From Linepithema humile (Eukaryota; Arthropoda; Insecta; Hymenoptera; Formicidae): a stretch of 64,000 bases of DNA. Each line of letters begins with the position of its first letter. Position 1 is the stretch's first letter. The stretch lies in NCBI RefSeq assembly GCF_040581485.1, contig NC_090133.1, positions 27,616,139 through 27,680,138 on the forward strand, given 5' to 3'. Below, one piece after another: positions 37,722 through 50,500 of the stretch. Both the position numbers and the translations under genes were made by a program. The notes under the pieces were generated by a model. That model ran no database searches. It was not told the DNA's origin and was given only the letters and a program-made list of their open reading frames with translations.

Positions 37722-38160
37722 CTATCCCTGCCCTGCTTTAATGGCACGCCAAATGTCTGCGTTCTCTAGGCTTCCTTCTACCATGCATTCCCCTCCGACT
37801 GATATATCTAATTTCACTGTGAACAGAGGAAATCGCATTCCAGTAGTAGGCTCTGTTTCGCGTACGAAATAAGTGGGGCCGTGTCTAACCAAAACAAGAA
37901 GGTGAAAAGCAAAACTGTTAGCAAAATATTTAGTAAAATTATAACCGCACCAGCTCGATACCGACGTGTCATTTGCCTTATATAATAAAATTAGCCGCAC
38001 ATGATCTCGCATGGCAGTTCTGCGCCCGTATATCGTATCGTCCTTTACTAGAAATACGAAAAATTTCTAAGTATAGTAGCAGCTTAGTAAGAAACATTTT
38101 CTGTACCTTGTTATTAAGAAACGGAAAAATGCACGGTTCATTTTGCTATCCTAGTAGATT
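37722..38160 (-). CDS. Unrecognised coding candidate, possibly two or three exons
   Basis: The minus strand has a 97-codon open frame (38012-37722) ending in a compact stretch, HGPTYFVRETEPTTGMRF followed by PLFTVKLDISVGGE and ENADIWRAIKAGQG, then a stop. The alternation of polar and aliphatic residues resembles the beta strands of a double-stranded RNA-binding domain, but this is only a pattern impression. Splice-like signals (TTCTAG acceptor near 38052, GTATCG donor near 37966, GGTTAG acceptor near 37889) suggest that the middle is intronic, yet none of my joins keeps both ends in frame. It may be a real small gene divergent from Ino80, or a gene fragment. Confidence 0.3.
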
Positions 38161-38517
38161 GCGGTAATGTTCTTCATATCTCATGTAATACACGTTTCTG
38201 TAATTAGTTGCACCATAGTTTACAATGTTGAATTATTATTTAATGGTTTCTGCTAGATTTGTATATTTTGGAGAGAAATACTTTATTAATTTGTTTTTTT
38301 TGTTGTAATACATTTAATACCTTAATCAGATCAGCTGCCTAATTGTGTCAAGGGTTACTGAACAAATTATCTTTGCATGCTGTAGGAGACTTATATTGAT
38401 ATGTTATCAGTAGTTATACATATATTTAAAAATAAAGTTCCCTTGTTTTAAAATTTTCTTAATTTATTTTAATTACTGTGCATTATTATAGATTGTTGGG
38501 TTTGACATAAACTGGTA

Positions 38518-41500
38518 ATGTCTGATAGAGCAAGCATAATGAAGTTGGAAGCTGAAATGGCTGCGCCGCTGCATCTGCAAAGATTAGAACGCAGCCTCAA
38601 TGTACAGCCTTTCTTAAGGCAAATCAACGATCTCTTTCAAGAACAAGCGAGGTAATAATTTGTATCTATAGTTAATATTAATGCTATTCTACTTTATGAC
38701 ATGCTAGTTATAAGTTGAGTTATTAAAGTTAATGCTATATATCATAATATATATGTGTATATATTATATAAAATATTTGTATATAATATATATCGTATCT
38801 CTTTTTCTGTTTTTCAGTGAAGATGACAAATCTGTTTCATCGGAATCTTCTGATGGTTCAGATGCTTACCTTGATAATGTACTTTCTCGGAAAGAAGGTA
38901 TATACTTAATTTTTTATTTTATTGAAAGTTTTGTATAAGTTAATATTGTTTTTTATATTTATTATTCTTACAGAAACAAGATATAATAAGCTGAGATTGT
39001 ATAATATGTCAAATGTGGGTGATGAACGTCGCTGGTTACAAGATATTCTGTTAAGTGATTCCTCTGACAGTTCTGCGTCAAGTTCTGATACAGAAAGTCA
39101 AGTCACTGAAGAAGATTTTCAAGAGATGTTGAAGTTCCACATATTACGGAAAAAGTTTCAAGGCCGCTTTTATCAGAAACCAGAAGTAAGACAAATAAAA
39201 TGTGACACAATGAAACGTTATTGTAGTGATTGAAAATATCATGGAATATTATCATTTTCAGAATATACAGTATCAATACTATAGTGCTGGTTTGTTATCA
39301 AATTATGATAGATTTCCAGATCATCAAAAGTTGATTGTAGGGAATAAGAAGAAAAAAGAGAAGAAGCCGGACAAAAAAATAATGAAAATTAAGAAAGAAA
39401 AAATGAATCGTCATCGTGCATCCGAAGAGTATCGTGTATGTTTTATGTTGCTTTTATACTTAATTATGTTTTATTCTCTATTTATAATTTTATCTTAAAA
39501 TAATTTATTTTTAGAAAGGAAATTTGGAGGAAGGTGAATGGGGTAAATCAGTTCCTAGAGAGGAAGAGTTAGATGAATCTGAATTAGAAGCTATAATGCG
39601 TCATCAACCCCGAGGTAGAGGAAGAAAGAAACATAATACCAAGAGTGTGGAGGTAATGACGATGAGAAGAAGAAAAATATGGGTTATGATGTCTAAGAAG
39701 GAATTAGGAAAAGTACAAAGAGCGAAAACCAATAACCATAAAGAAATGCTAATAAGTTGTAAAAAGGTAGCGCAACATTGTATGAAATATTGGCGGCAGA
39801 AGGCCATGCAAGTGAGTATAAATTAATACTCAAAGTTTCTCATATATTTAACTTGTGAAATGAAAGTATGTATACATTATTTGCATTCCTATGATTTAGT
39901 CGCAAAAAAATATGAAAGAAACTATTTGGAGAGCAAAACGATTGACAAGAGAAATGCAGTCTTATTGGAAACGTTACGATCGGGTTGAACGAGAAACTAG
40001 AAAAAGATTAGAAAAAGAAGCTGAAGAGCAACGTAAAATGGATGTGGAACTTATTGAAGTAAAAAGATTTTACTTTCTTATGGGCATATATTTTTATTCT
40101 TTTTTAAAACGTTTTCTTATATAGTTTTCTTCATTGCTTTTGTTATATAGGCAAAGCGCCAGCAAAGGAAATTGAACTTTCTTATCACCCAAACAGAACT
40201 ATATGCTCATTTTATGTCGCGAAAAATAGATAAAACAACATCAGAGGAACAGTCAAGAATCTTAAATCAGTTAGACGAAGAAAAGAATCCCAGACTGATT
40301 GGTATTGATGATTATGACAGGTAATTTTGAATGTATACTTTTATTATATAATCTTAAAATTAATTAATTTAATGCGTCTGAGAAATGTTAACCTTAATCA
40401 TTTTGATTCTCATATTTCAAATGTAAATATATAAAATTATATAGTATAAAAATATAAATATATAAAATGTGCAGTGAAACTATGAAGCAAAAGGCAAAGA
40501 GAAATGCTACTGAAGCATTCAACAACGAAAAAGCCAGGACCAAGCAGTTTGATACAGCTGCTGCATCTCAAGAATTGCGTCTCAGTGATACACCTGAGAA
40601 CTTGGAACACCCTCAGCCTTCAATTTTCAAGGGTAATCTGAAGGGTTATCAATTGAAAGGAATGAATTGGTTGGCAAATTTATATGATCAGGTTTGTAAT
40701 TATATATCCGATAATGATTATTTATGATTTTCTGTTACACGAATAAATCTTTAAAATCATTTTGTCAAATCTTTTCAGGGTATTAGTGGAATATTGGCTG
40801 ATGAAATGGGTCTCGGAAAAACCGTACAATCCATAGCATTCTTATGTCACGTCGCTGAGAGATATTGTAAGCATCTACAACTTGACTGTTGCAATTTGAT
40901 ATTTTACGTTAAAGCTTCTAAAAGGAAATAAATCGATAAACGTATATTTTATTGACTATTAATATTTTTAGCCGTTTGGGGACCATTCTTAATTATATCA
41001 CCAGCTTCCACATTACACAACTGGCAACAGGAAATGGCAAGATTTGTACCCGTATTCAAAGTAGTTCCATACTGGGGTAATCCTCAAGAACGCAAGATAT
41101 TGAGACAATTTTGGGACACTAAAGACTTGCACACAAAAGAAGCTTCTTTTCACGTGGTGATAACAAGTTATCAATTAGTAATTACGGACTATAAATATTT
41201 TAATAGAATAAAATGGCAGTATATGATTTTGGATGAGGCACAAGCTATTAAAAGCACAAGCAGGTATACTATTTTATTTTCTTTTTTTATCGTAGAAAGT
41301 ATATAAATATTTTTTTTAAATAAATGATTTTTCTTACAGCATGAGATGGAAGTTGTTATTGGGATTCAGTTGTCGCAATAGATTACTGCTCAGTGGTACT
41401 CCTATACAGAATAGTATGGCAGAATTGTGGGCGTTATTACACTTCATTATGCCAACATTATTCGATTCACATGATGAATTTAACGAGTGGTTCTCTAAGG

Positions 41501-44500
41501 ATATAGAAAGTCACGCGGAGAATAAAACAGGAATAGATGAAAGTAAGTAATTTGGCACAAAATATATTAAATGGAAAATTAGAGACATTATTATCATAAA
41601 TTTTATTTTAGAACACTTGTCGAGACTTCACATGATCCTGAAACCTTTCATGTTACGAAGAATAAAAAAAGACGTGGAAAATGAATTATCTGACAAGATT
41701 GAAGTGATGGTATATTGTCCGCTTACGACTCGTCAGAAGTTGCTTTATTCAGGTATTTTAATTTTATCTTCTCGAACGTCAGGATCTTTATAGCATTTAC
41801 AATATATCTGTCTCATTTGCAGCATTGAAGAAAAAGATTCGAATAGAGGATTTACTGCATTATACAGTAGGCGGAGGAGACACTGCATCTAATGACAAAA
41901 ACTTTACTTCCAACCTAATGAATCTAGTCATGCAGTTCCGAAAAGTATTACATAATTTATAAATATATTTGGTATTTTTTTGCATTTAATTAATTGTCTT
42001 CATGTATATATCAACTATTTGATATTAACAATATGTAGCGTATCACAGATTTCTTTACGTTTTATTAAAGCACATTATAGATGTAGAATTTTTTACATTT
42101 TGGAAAAAGAAAATATATATACGTAAGTTTTATTTTTCGCTATTGAGAATCTAGACTCTTGTGCGATTATTCTCGAGTTAAAATCGAGTAACTAATTAAA
42201 AGTCTGCCTGATTTGTATTAATTATTAATGTCTATTTACAGGTCTGTAATCATCCGGAACTCTTTGAACGCAGAGATGCCAAATCGCCGTTTTTTATGAA
42301 TACCGAATTTTACAATATGCCTGTCTTATTGTATAACGAAGGACTCTTGCATCTAGCATTGCCATCCAAAGACTATCTGTTGTATAATAGATTGTTTATA
42401 TTTGCTGCGGAACATATTCACCGTACTCTTCACTGCGACGAAGATTCGCACAAAAACACATTCTCATTTAGCAGATTTCTCAACTTATCCCCAATGGAGT
42501 TGAACAAAATGTTTATTGCTGGCACTTTATTTAGGTAAGTGCATAGTGTTGTGAGAGTTCAATTCAGTATTATTATATTAATATCACATTAGAAATGATT
42601 ACAATTTTTATGAGTGCTTTTATGTGTGCATAGATTATGTCTTATTACGTTGATGGAAAGAAGATTAAAAATGGTACAATACTGGGAAGATTGGAGCGTC
42701 GACAACACATCGAGAACACCAGCGAATCAACTGTTTTATTTGCCGAAAAAGATTGATGCCTTGTCGACGACGTTGCAAGATATATTTTTTACGAGGAAAA
42801 TAATTGAAGGCGAGGCTTTCTACACACACACCACCCATACGATACATTCGATGCCAGAAACTGTTGCGCACAGAATATTGCGTAGTAGTAAAAAAGCCAA
42901 TCAGCTGATAAAGGTAATTGTATTTTATTTATATAGTACACTTTCGTGTGAACTCCTCTAGTTTGGAGAATATGAAACAGCGTACCTTGATATTTAGTTA
43001 CAAAGGATACTTCCCACTGGTAAAACGGAGCAAGTGGAAGATTCAAAATTGACTCTACTGCCTGAACATCCGCACCACCCACGGCAGACCATAATGCGTT
43101 ATTGCCAACAGACAACGATTCCTGCCTTCGTTTGCGATAACAATCCTAAGGTTCGTTACGTGCGCATACATTAGGAACAACATACATATAAAATACAAAA
43201 GAAGGATTATTCAATCTGTTCCTTTTAATTGCAGGTTCAAGCTAGTCCGCGAAAATTATATGTTAGTAATAGTTCCGCAGCGTGCGCCTGGAAGAGGCAC
43301 GAGGAATGTGGCGGTCCGTTTGGTCAACGATTATTATGGCTCGGCTGCGAACGGGCGCTTTCTGCAGAAAAGTCAGACTTTCGTGCTCGCCAAACAACCT
43401 CAACATTTTGCTACCGGCCGCAAGGGGGATTATCTGCATGCACTCCTGTTAATGGGTGGTCACACATCATCGTTCCAGGTATGTTTATAAGAGAATAGTG
43501 AATAACAATATCAATACAATGTTGATAATTTGGCTACACCAGCTAAATTCCGGCGATTTATTCATTGTATTTCATAAAACACTCTGCCTTTATCTATTTG
43601 CTCTCATAGAAAAATTCTCGCCCTGCTTTCTAATGCTCATCTCTATATTTGTGCCGTACACTCTCAATCATGCATACACACACTTATAATATTTTAACAG
43701 GTCTCAGTCACGCTTTGATGCACGCTGCACTCATGCAAACAATCATGCTTCAATCACTTTCCACATCCTCACTCATCTCTACTGCTCTCATTCTCTACTC
43801 ACTCACGCACACTTGTGATTCTAACAAATCCTACAATAATTTATTTAATTAATTATAATTTTATCAGTAAATAAATATAAACTTCGTTATTCTAGATAAA
43901 CAAACATTGGTAACAGATGCCGGCAAACTTTCCGTATTGGACAGCCTTTTGCGGCGTCTGAAGGAACAGGGCCATAGAGTCCTGATTTATTCTCAGATGA
44001 CGAAAATGATCGATTTGCTTGAGGTATGTTCATTTATCCGCTACTTAGATCGGGATCTTATGAACTTTTATAAATCTAAAGTCTACATAAATTATTTATT
44101 TGTTATAGGAATACATGTATCATAGAAAACACACGTTCATGAGATTAGATGGCTCGTCGAAAATCTCGGATCGTCGAGACATGGTAGCAGATTTTCAAAA
44201 GAGGTAATTGTTTCGTTCTGCTTAAACTCAGTGCAACAGTCTTGCGTATTTGTTCAGCAATCTCGCAATACTGCTCGAACAGTGGACAGATAAGGGACTT
44301 TGATAGTAAGCGCATATATCTCGAAATCTTGCACATTCTTGTCAATTGCTTACAAGAATACGCTATTAATAATAATAATTTGCTCATTAGAATATCTATC
44401 ATCCTCAAACAAGTATCCAGTTGCATATTTAAAGCGCGATCGCATGTTTTGTGTGGTTCAGCCGCGCATAACTAAAACATGAATTAATCGCTGAATCGTT

Positions 44501-47500
44501 CCCACCTTGCAGACAGCTGCAGGTTTTTGAATACACGGAATCCAGAAGTTCTAACGGTGGGCTATTAGGCAATGTGCACTGGCCGTTATGGCCTAAAAAA
44601 CTTTTATTCGAGTTTTATTTCAATTTTTTGACAATTATATTCCATGTTATTAACATTCTTCTGCGCTAATTCTACGTAACTTGTTATTCATGATATTTAT
44701 ATATTTGTAAAAGTTGTATATTTTAAGAGGTTACAAAAATTATCACGCGGATGAGATAATATTTAAAATGCATTATAAAGCAGGAAATATGAAATCTTTT
44801 ATTTTTACACAGTTTAAACGGAAAGTTCACTGCTAACATACACGTAACATACAATAGAATATGTTATCTATCGAGTGACAAATCATATATTAGATTGTGC
44901 AATAAGTAATTTCATATTTTTCGCATAGATGACATCACTTATGCAGCACTGTAGCGACACCCCCACAGTACATTTAAAAAATCGTGATACGGGTGCAACT
45001 TCATTACATTCGTTCAAACGAATATGTTAATCAAACTTGTGCTTTGTCTGACCAAAAAAGGTAGATTTATTGGAAACACACGAAATTACTTATTGCACAA
45101 CCTAATATTAATCTTTAATTTGATATTGAATTCTGTAAGATGGCGAGTTTAATTTGCTTCAATAATTACTCTGCAACGGCTTCGATTTGCCGTTCTGATT
45201 TGCCGTTTTGATTTAGGCCATCTTAAAAATCTTGAACGTAATCGGATCGCGTGCTCGCAATGGAGAATTTCATTCTAGAAATCTTTCAAATGCCAGAACC
45301 ACGAATTAATTTACATACAAAATGGCCGATGTCGTTGTTCCTTGGCACGGTTGTTGAATCTGTGGGATTGTTTCATGTTTCAGAGCGGACATATTCGTCT
45401 TTCTGCTTAGCACTAGGGCTGGCGGCCTGGGAATTAACCTTACTGCGGCAGACACGGTTAGTAATTCTATCTTTGCCTTCCATCACTTTATATCACTTCA
45501 TGTACTCGTCATCCCGATTTTTAGTTTCTATTTTTTTTCGGCCATATATCCAATCTGCAAATCGTAGATCATGAAAGTTGATACATATATTCAATATTGA
45601 ACCTCTTGCAAATTTTATTAACTGATGTCAAATTTATAAATTTATTTACAAATGATGCATGATTATGTTATGTCAATTGAGAAATCAATTGAGAAATCAA
45701 TTGAGAAATCAATTGAGAAGTCAATTGAGAATTGTAAATAATAAATATGATTCCTTTCTGTAAACTCTATAAAAAAAAGAGCAAGTACGAAAGATCCTGA
45801 TTTTCATTAAGAAATGAAAGATACGTTTACAATAGCGCTAAAGAAAGGAGCGCGCATAAAATTATATCGCGTGTAAAAGCTATCGCGTTGAACAGAGCTA
45901 ACTTACGCATCGATAGTTATGTATTACAATTTTTTGTATTTGCGGCCGTAATTAACGATGCCGAACGATTAACTTTGCAGGTGATATTTTACGATAGCGA
46001 TTGGAATCCCACTGTAGACCAACAAGCTATGGATCGCGCCCACAGACTGGGGCAAACCAAACAAGTCACGGTCTACCGATTGATATGTAAGGGAACTATT
46101 GAGGAACGAATTTTGCAGAGAGCACGTGAGAAAAGCGAGGTTCGTTTTGCAAACAGCGTTTTACAATCGTGCATAAACGAAGTTAGATATGTGCAAATGA
46201 GGCTATTTTGTTGTAGATCCAACGTATGGTCATAAGCGGCGGAAACTTTAAACCCGACACCTTGAAACCCAAGGAAGTCGTGTCGCTGCTTTTAGACGAT
46301 GAAGAAATCGAAGCAAAATGTAAATATTACTATTTCTTATTATTAATATCTTATTCAATCAAACTCCATTTAAAGTTAATTTGAGAATTCGTTTCGCATT
46401 ATTTATTTATATTTTGGAATTTTTACAGAAAATTTCTCAATTTTTTATTTCCAAAACTGTAGTTAAATTTTATTAAATTTTTGTTAAACCTACATATATT
46501 AGAGATGTGGAAACCACTATATTGGAAAGTTATTTTTTTGTATATCTTGATAAAAAGTTTTTTATTAAATTTAACATTTGACTTATAATTGAAATATATA
46601 ACAGAAAGCATGATTTGTTGAAAAATCGTGGGAGTAGAGTTTTTATTCACCATAGTCGATCGCTGTATCGTATTCGTACAGTAAAACGCGCATAATATGC
46701 ACAAATGCGTCGAAAATGTATGAAGAAGCATGAAGAAAACGGGCGATGGGGCCGAAGTGGCCGCGATTAAATTGTGCTCGTTAGGTTATGCTAATGGCCT
46801 AATAAGGAATAATAAGAAACGAACGGAGTAACGAACTTGCCGCCGCGTCCTCGGCGTGTAGTATAAGCCTGTACGTCCCGTATATTTCAGACAGCCAACG
46901 AAGCGAGGAGAGAAAGCAGCAACGAGCGGAGGAGGCTCGCCTCGAGTCAAACCTACAGCACAAGGAGAGGGACCGGAAGAGGAAGTTAACCGCGCTTCCG
47001 GTCAAGGTGAGTCTGGCGCCCTTACACACCGCTATCGGTCGCGTCGCAGATTCTTTTTTTTTTTTTTTCGTCCTTTTGTCGTCCAACTACTGTCGTTTTT
47101 TTCTTTCTATCCATTTTTATCAAAATTTATCACAACTTTCACCCAATAGATTTCATACTTGATGAAATTATAACATTAATGTAGGAATCTTTCATTGGTC
47201 TCGATTGTATTTCGCAATCTTTACTTTTCAGAACGATGCGAAGAAACCATGTCTAGCGGATGCTAATGGCGACAAAAACAACGATGCCGTTCAAGTTCAT
47301 CTTAATGAGTTTAAAGCGGCCGCTAATCCGATACAGTCACAGCACCAGAACAATCACCATCAACAGCAATTAGAAAATGTAGATAATTACAGCACACCGA
47401 CCAGCCCGGCCAAATCAGAAGTACGTCATCGTCTTCATTATCGTTTATCTTACGGATTCGTTATTGTAATATTATTCGATATAGACACATATTCTAAAAA

Positions 47501-50500
47501 CAAAATTAAATCAATCTCAATTTTTTAAAGATATTTTCTGGAAGAAAATACATACAGAAAACGGTTCTCTTGTCGCTATTTAATCATTACATAACGTTAC
47601 GCGATTATCGATGTTCGTGATATCAATATGATTTCTTGCAGGATGAAACGAGCAACGAAGGACTTGTTGTCGATGTGGATGGTCCAGTGGCAGCTTCCGG
47701 CGGAGACTCTCGTGGACAGTCCCGAGGCAATCTCCAATTTGGAGAATCTCCAACCAAGGTCGCCCGGCTCGGACATCAATTCGCCTTCGGTATGGGCGCG
47801 AGCGCGCGTATGCGACAATCCGTACGTGGTGCGAGCAAGCGTGGCCGACCGCGCGGTTCTCGCAGAGGTGGACCGATTGGCGGTAAAGGAAGAGGATTAC
47901 TTCTGGTGCATCCGTCATCCAAAGGTTCCGGCGAAGCGCCATCAACCTTGTCATCGATCGACAGTGGGTCTTCGAGCGAGCAGATGTTACAGCACGGTAA
48001 GTATTTGCTTTTGAGATATAGATCTTTGTTGTTCTGTTGATAATAAATAATAGGAAAAATGTAAATAATGGAAAAATAAGTATTCGCTGAAGTGGTCAAA
48101 ATTTAATTTTTAACGTCTTTCTTTTTTTTTTTAATGATTGGTTTACGATTTATCTAAAATTTGAAATTTTGATGCTTGACGTTTGAAATTTATTTATTAT
48201 ACCGCATAAATAATTGAAGAAAATAAGATTTATGGAGAATTTATGACCAGAAAATTACTTTATATTTTTAATTTCATTAGCAATTAATCAAAAATTCAGG
48301 AAACTTCCTGCGCATATTAACATGTAAAGCAGTTTTATACGTTATTTCGATACGTGCTGTTACGTGCTACGGACAGATACATCACGCTGATAACCATTTT
48401 CGCGCTTATTAGCGCCTGTATGCGTGCGACGGCACAATTTGTATAAATATTGAACAGCTGTGATCGCGGTATATCCACTCTCTATCGACCGTTATACGAC
48501 ACACGCGTTTATGCAGTCATTGGACCGCTCGTAATCGCGCTCGTTTCCAGCTTTATTAAGGCCGATTGTATCGGACGGAACTGTTTTCGCAGTGCGCAAA
48601 AGAGAATGTTTATTATTAATATCGCCGCAACGCGAACTATCGCCAGCGAATTCATCGCTCCGCTTCCGCTAATGCCATCGAGATAACAATGTCGAACGGC
48701 GAAACGAAAACAAACGGTAACAAAACAGGATTATTCGCGAGCGAGGGACGCGAGCGAGGGAACGACGCGATTTAAAAGCTTACTTTGGGAAAAAATGACT
48801 TCTCTTGCGGTCCGCGCCAATCGATACGCCGTTAAGCCCGCCGCCTGTCCTTTTCGTATGTCGGGATCGGCCCCCCCTTCCACCCCCCCTTTGCTGCACC
48901 CACGGTGCTATCTTTCGCCCGAGCACTTGTCCGGGTTCTCAGGGGATTTTGCGGTTCGCGAGAAGAACGCCCTGTGGGTCCATTGCCGGCCCCATCGTCG
49001 CGGCCCCATCGTCGGCTTCTGTCGAAATTCCCTCGCGAGCACATGTGCAACCACGAGTGTCGAGGGGGGTAACAGTTGGCGCTCCTCCACGGGACGCCCT
49101 TAGAGACATCCGCCTCCCTCTGAAATTTCTCCGTGACTCATTCTCTGCGAGTCGTTTTGCAAAAGCTCCGGGCTTGGTCGCGGGGGAGAGCCGGTTGAAA
49201 CATTTGTCGCGCAGCACAAGTGTATTGTGCTGCGCGGCAGAGAAATCTGCCAGTCATGGGAATTGCGTAAACAGAATTTCGGGTGGAAAAAAAGTTGTGC
49301 GAAATTAAAAGACAACACTCCGTTTATTAATAATAAAGTAGATAATGATAAATCTTGTATTACGTTAGATTGTTTGTGTGTGTGTGTGTGTGTGGAAAAG
49401 TTTTTCAAGTTATTTTTCTCTACGACAATGATATTTAAAATTATTTGACGAACATGTGTCCAAACTCTTGCGGAATTCTCTCCCGAAACGTCTTGTATTT
49501 AATAAAATACTCAATTTTACGTGGCACGAGAATGCAGAATAATAAAATTTTAACAACGTAGACATCGAAATGTAGCGTCGAAATGGGCTCATCGTTATCG
49601 CATTAATTAGAGAAAGGAGTAGTTCGATAAGGCGACCTCACGCAACACCACGTGAACCGTGGGCACGGAATGAACGCACACACGCGTGCCGTCACGCCCG
49701 TTCTCGCGCTACGTACGCAAGAAAAAGGGGTCGGTCTCTCTCACTTGTCGCCGACTGGAAGACGAGCGGACAATAGCAGATGCGGAGCGAAGGCGACAGC
49801 TGCGATCGATGCTCTTAGGTTTTTGGAACTCGCGTATCTTTCTCTCTCTCTCTCTCTTTTTCTTCTTTTTTATCATTACTTTTTTTTTGCACATTTTCTT
49901 CTCTCCTGCTTTGTCCTCCTCTCCATTAGTTATCGCGTTATCGAGATGCTTTAGTCCACTTTATCCGTTATTTCTGCTGATTATAAGTTACATTCCGTTT
50001 ATGTCGGTCGAATCTGGTTGGGAAAAGTAAAACGTGATTTTATTTCAGCGTCGACAGAATTTTGTTTCTTCCGCACTGACAGCCGCGGTCGGTTCTTCAC
50101 GCCTAATTTTGTATATTAATTTATTTATATCGAAATACGAATTGTTGAGCAATATCTGTCGACAGATTCGTCTTTTCCAAATAACCTATCGTTCGATTCA
50201 GCATGGTCTATCACGAATTCCAGATGCGATCGTAATACCTATCAGTTGCATAATCCCGACATCTAATTTCCCTTGTCGTTTCGCGAAGTCGAATAAGAAA
50301 GAAAGAAAGAAGCGGCTCGTATAGAGTCGGGAAAATTATGTAGACATTGTAAGGGGTTGAATGTTGTCGATTCGTGCCGTGCCTTACCGTACCTTACTGT
50401 GTCATCCAGTCTCGACCCTCTCGAATATCATATTTTCATACCGCCACGCAGGAAGTGAATGATGTAATATCATATTTCCCTGATTCTATTCATAATTAGC

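Noticed and set aside
39640..39680. Possible pair of compensating one-base frameshifts in Ino80 (acidic DDEKKK in the other frame)
   Set aside because: The frame is open throughout and reads RRRKIWVMMSKKEL, which suits the start of the DBINO region; no evidence of error without an orthologue alignment.
43235..43478. Alternative frame in the Ino80 insertion exon
   Set aside because: Only the frame starting VQASPRKLYVSN and ending NGWSHIIVP keeps phase with both neighbours and matches the INO80 pattern.
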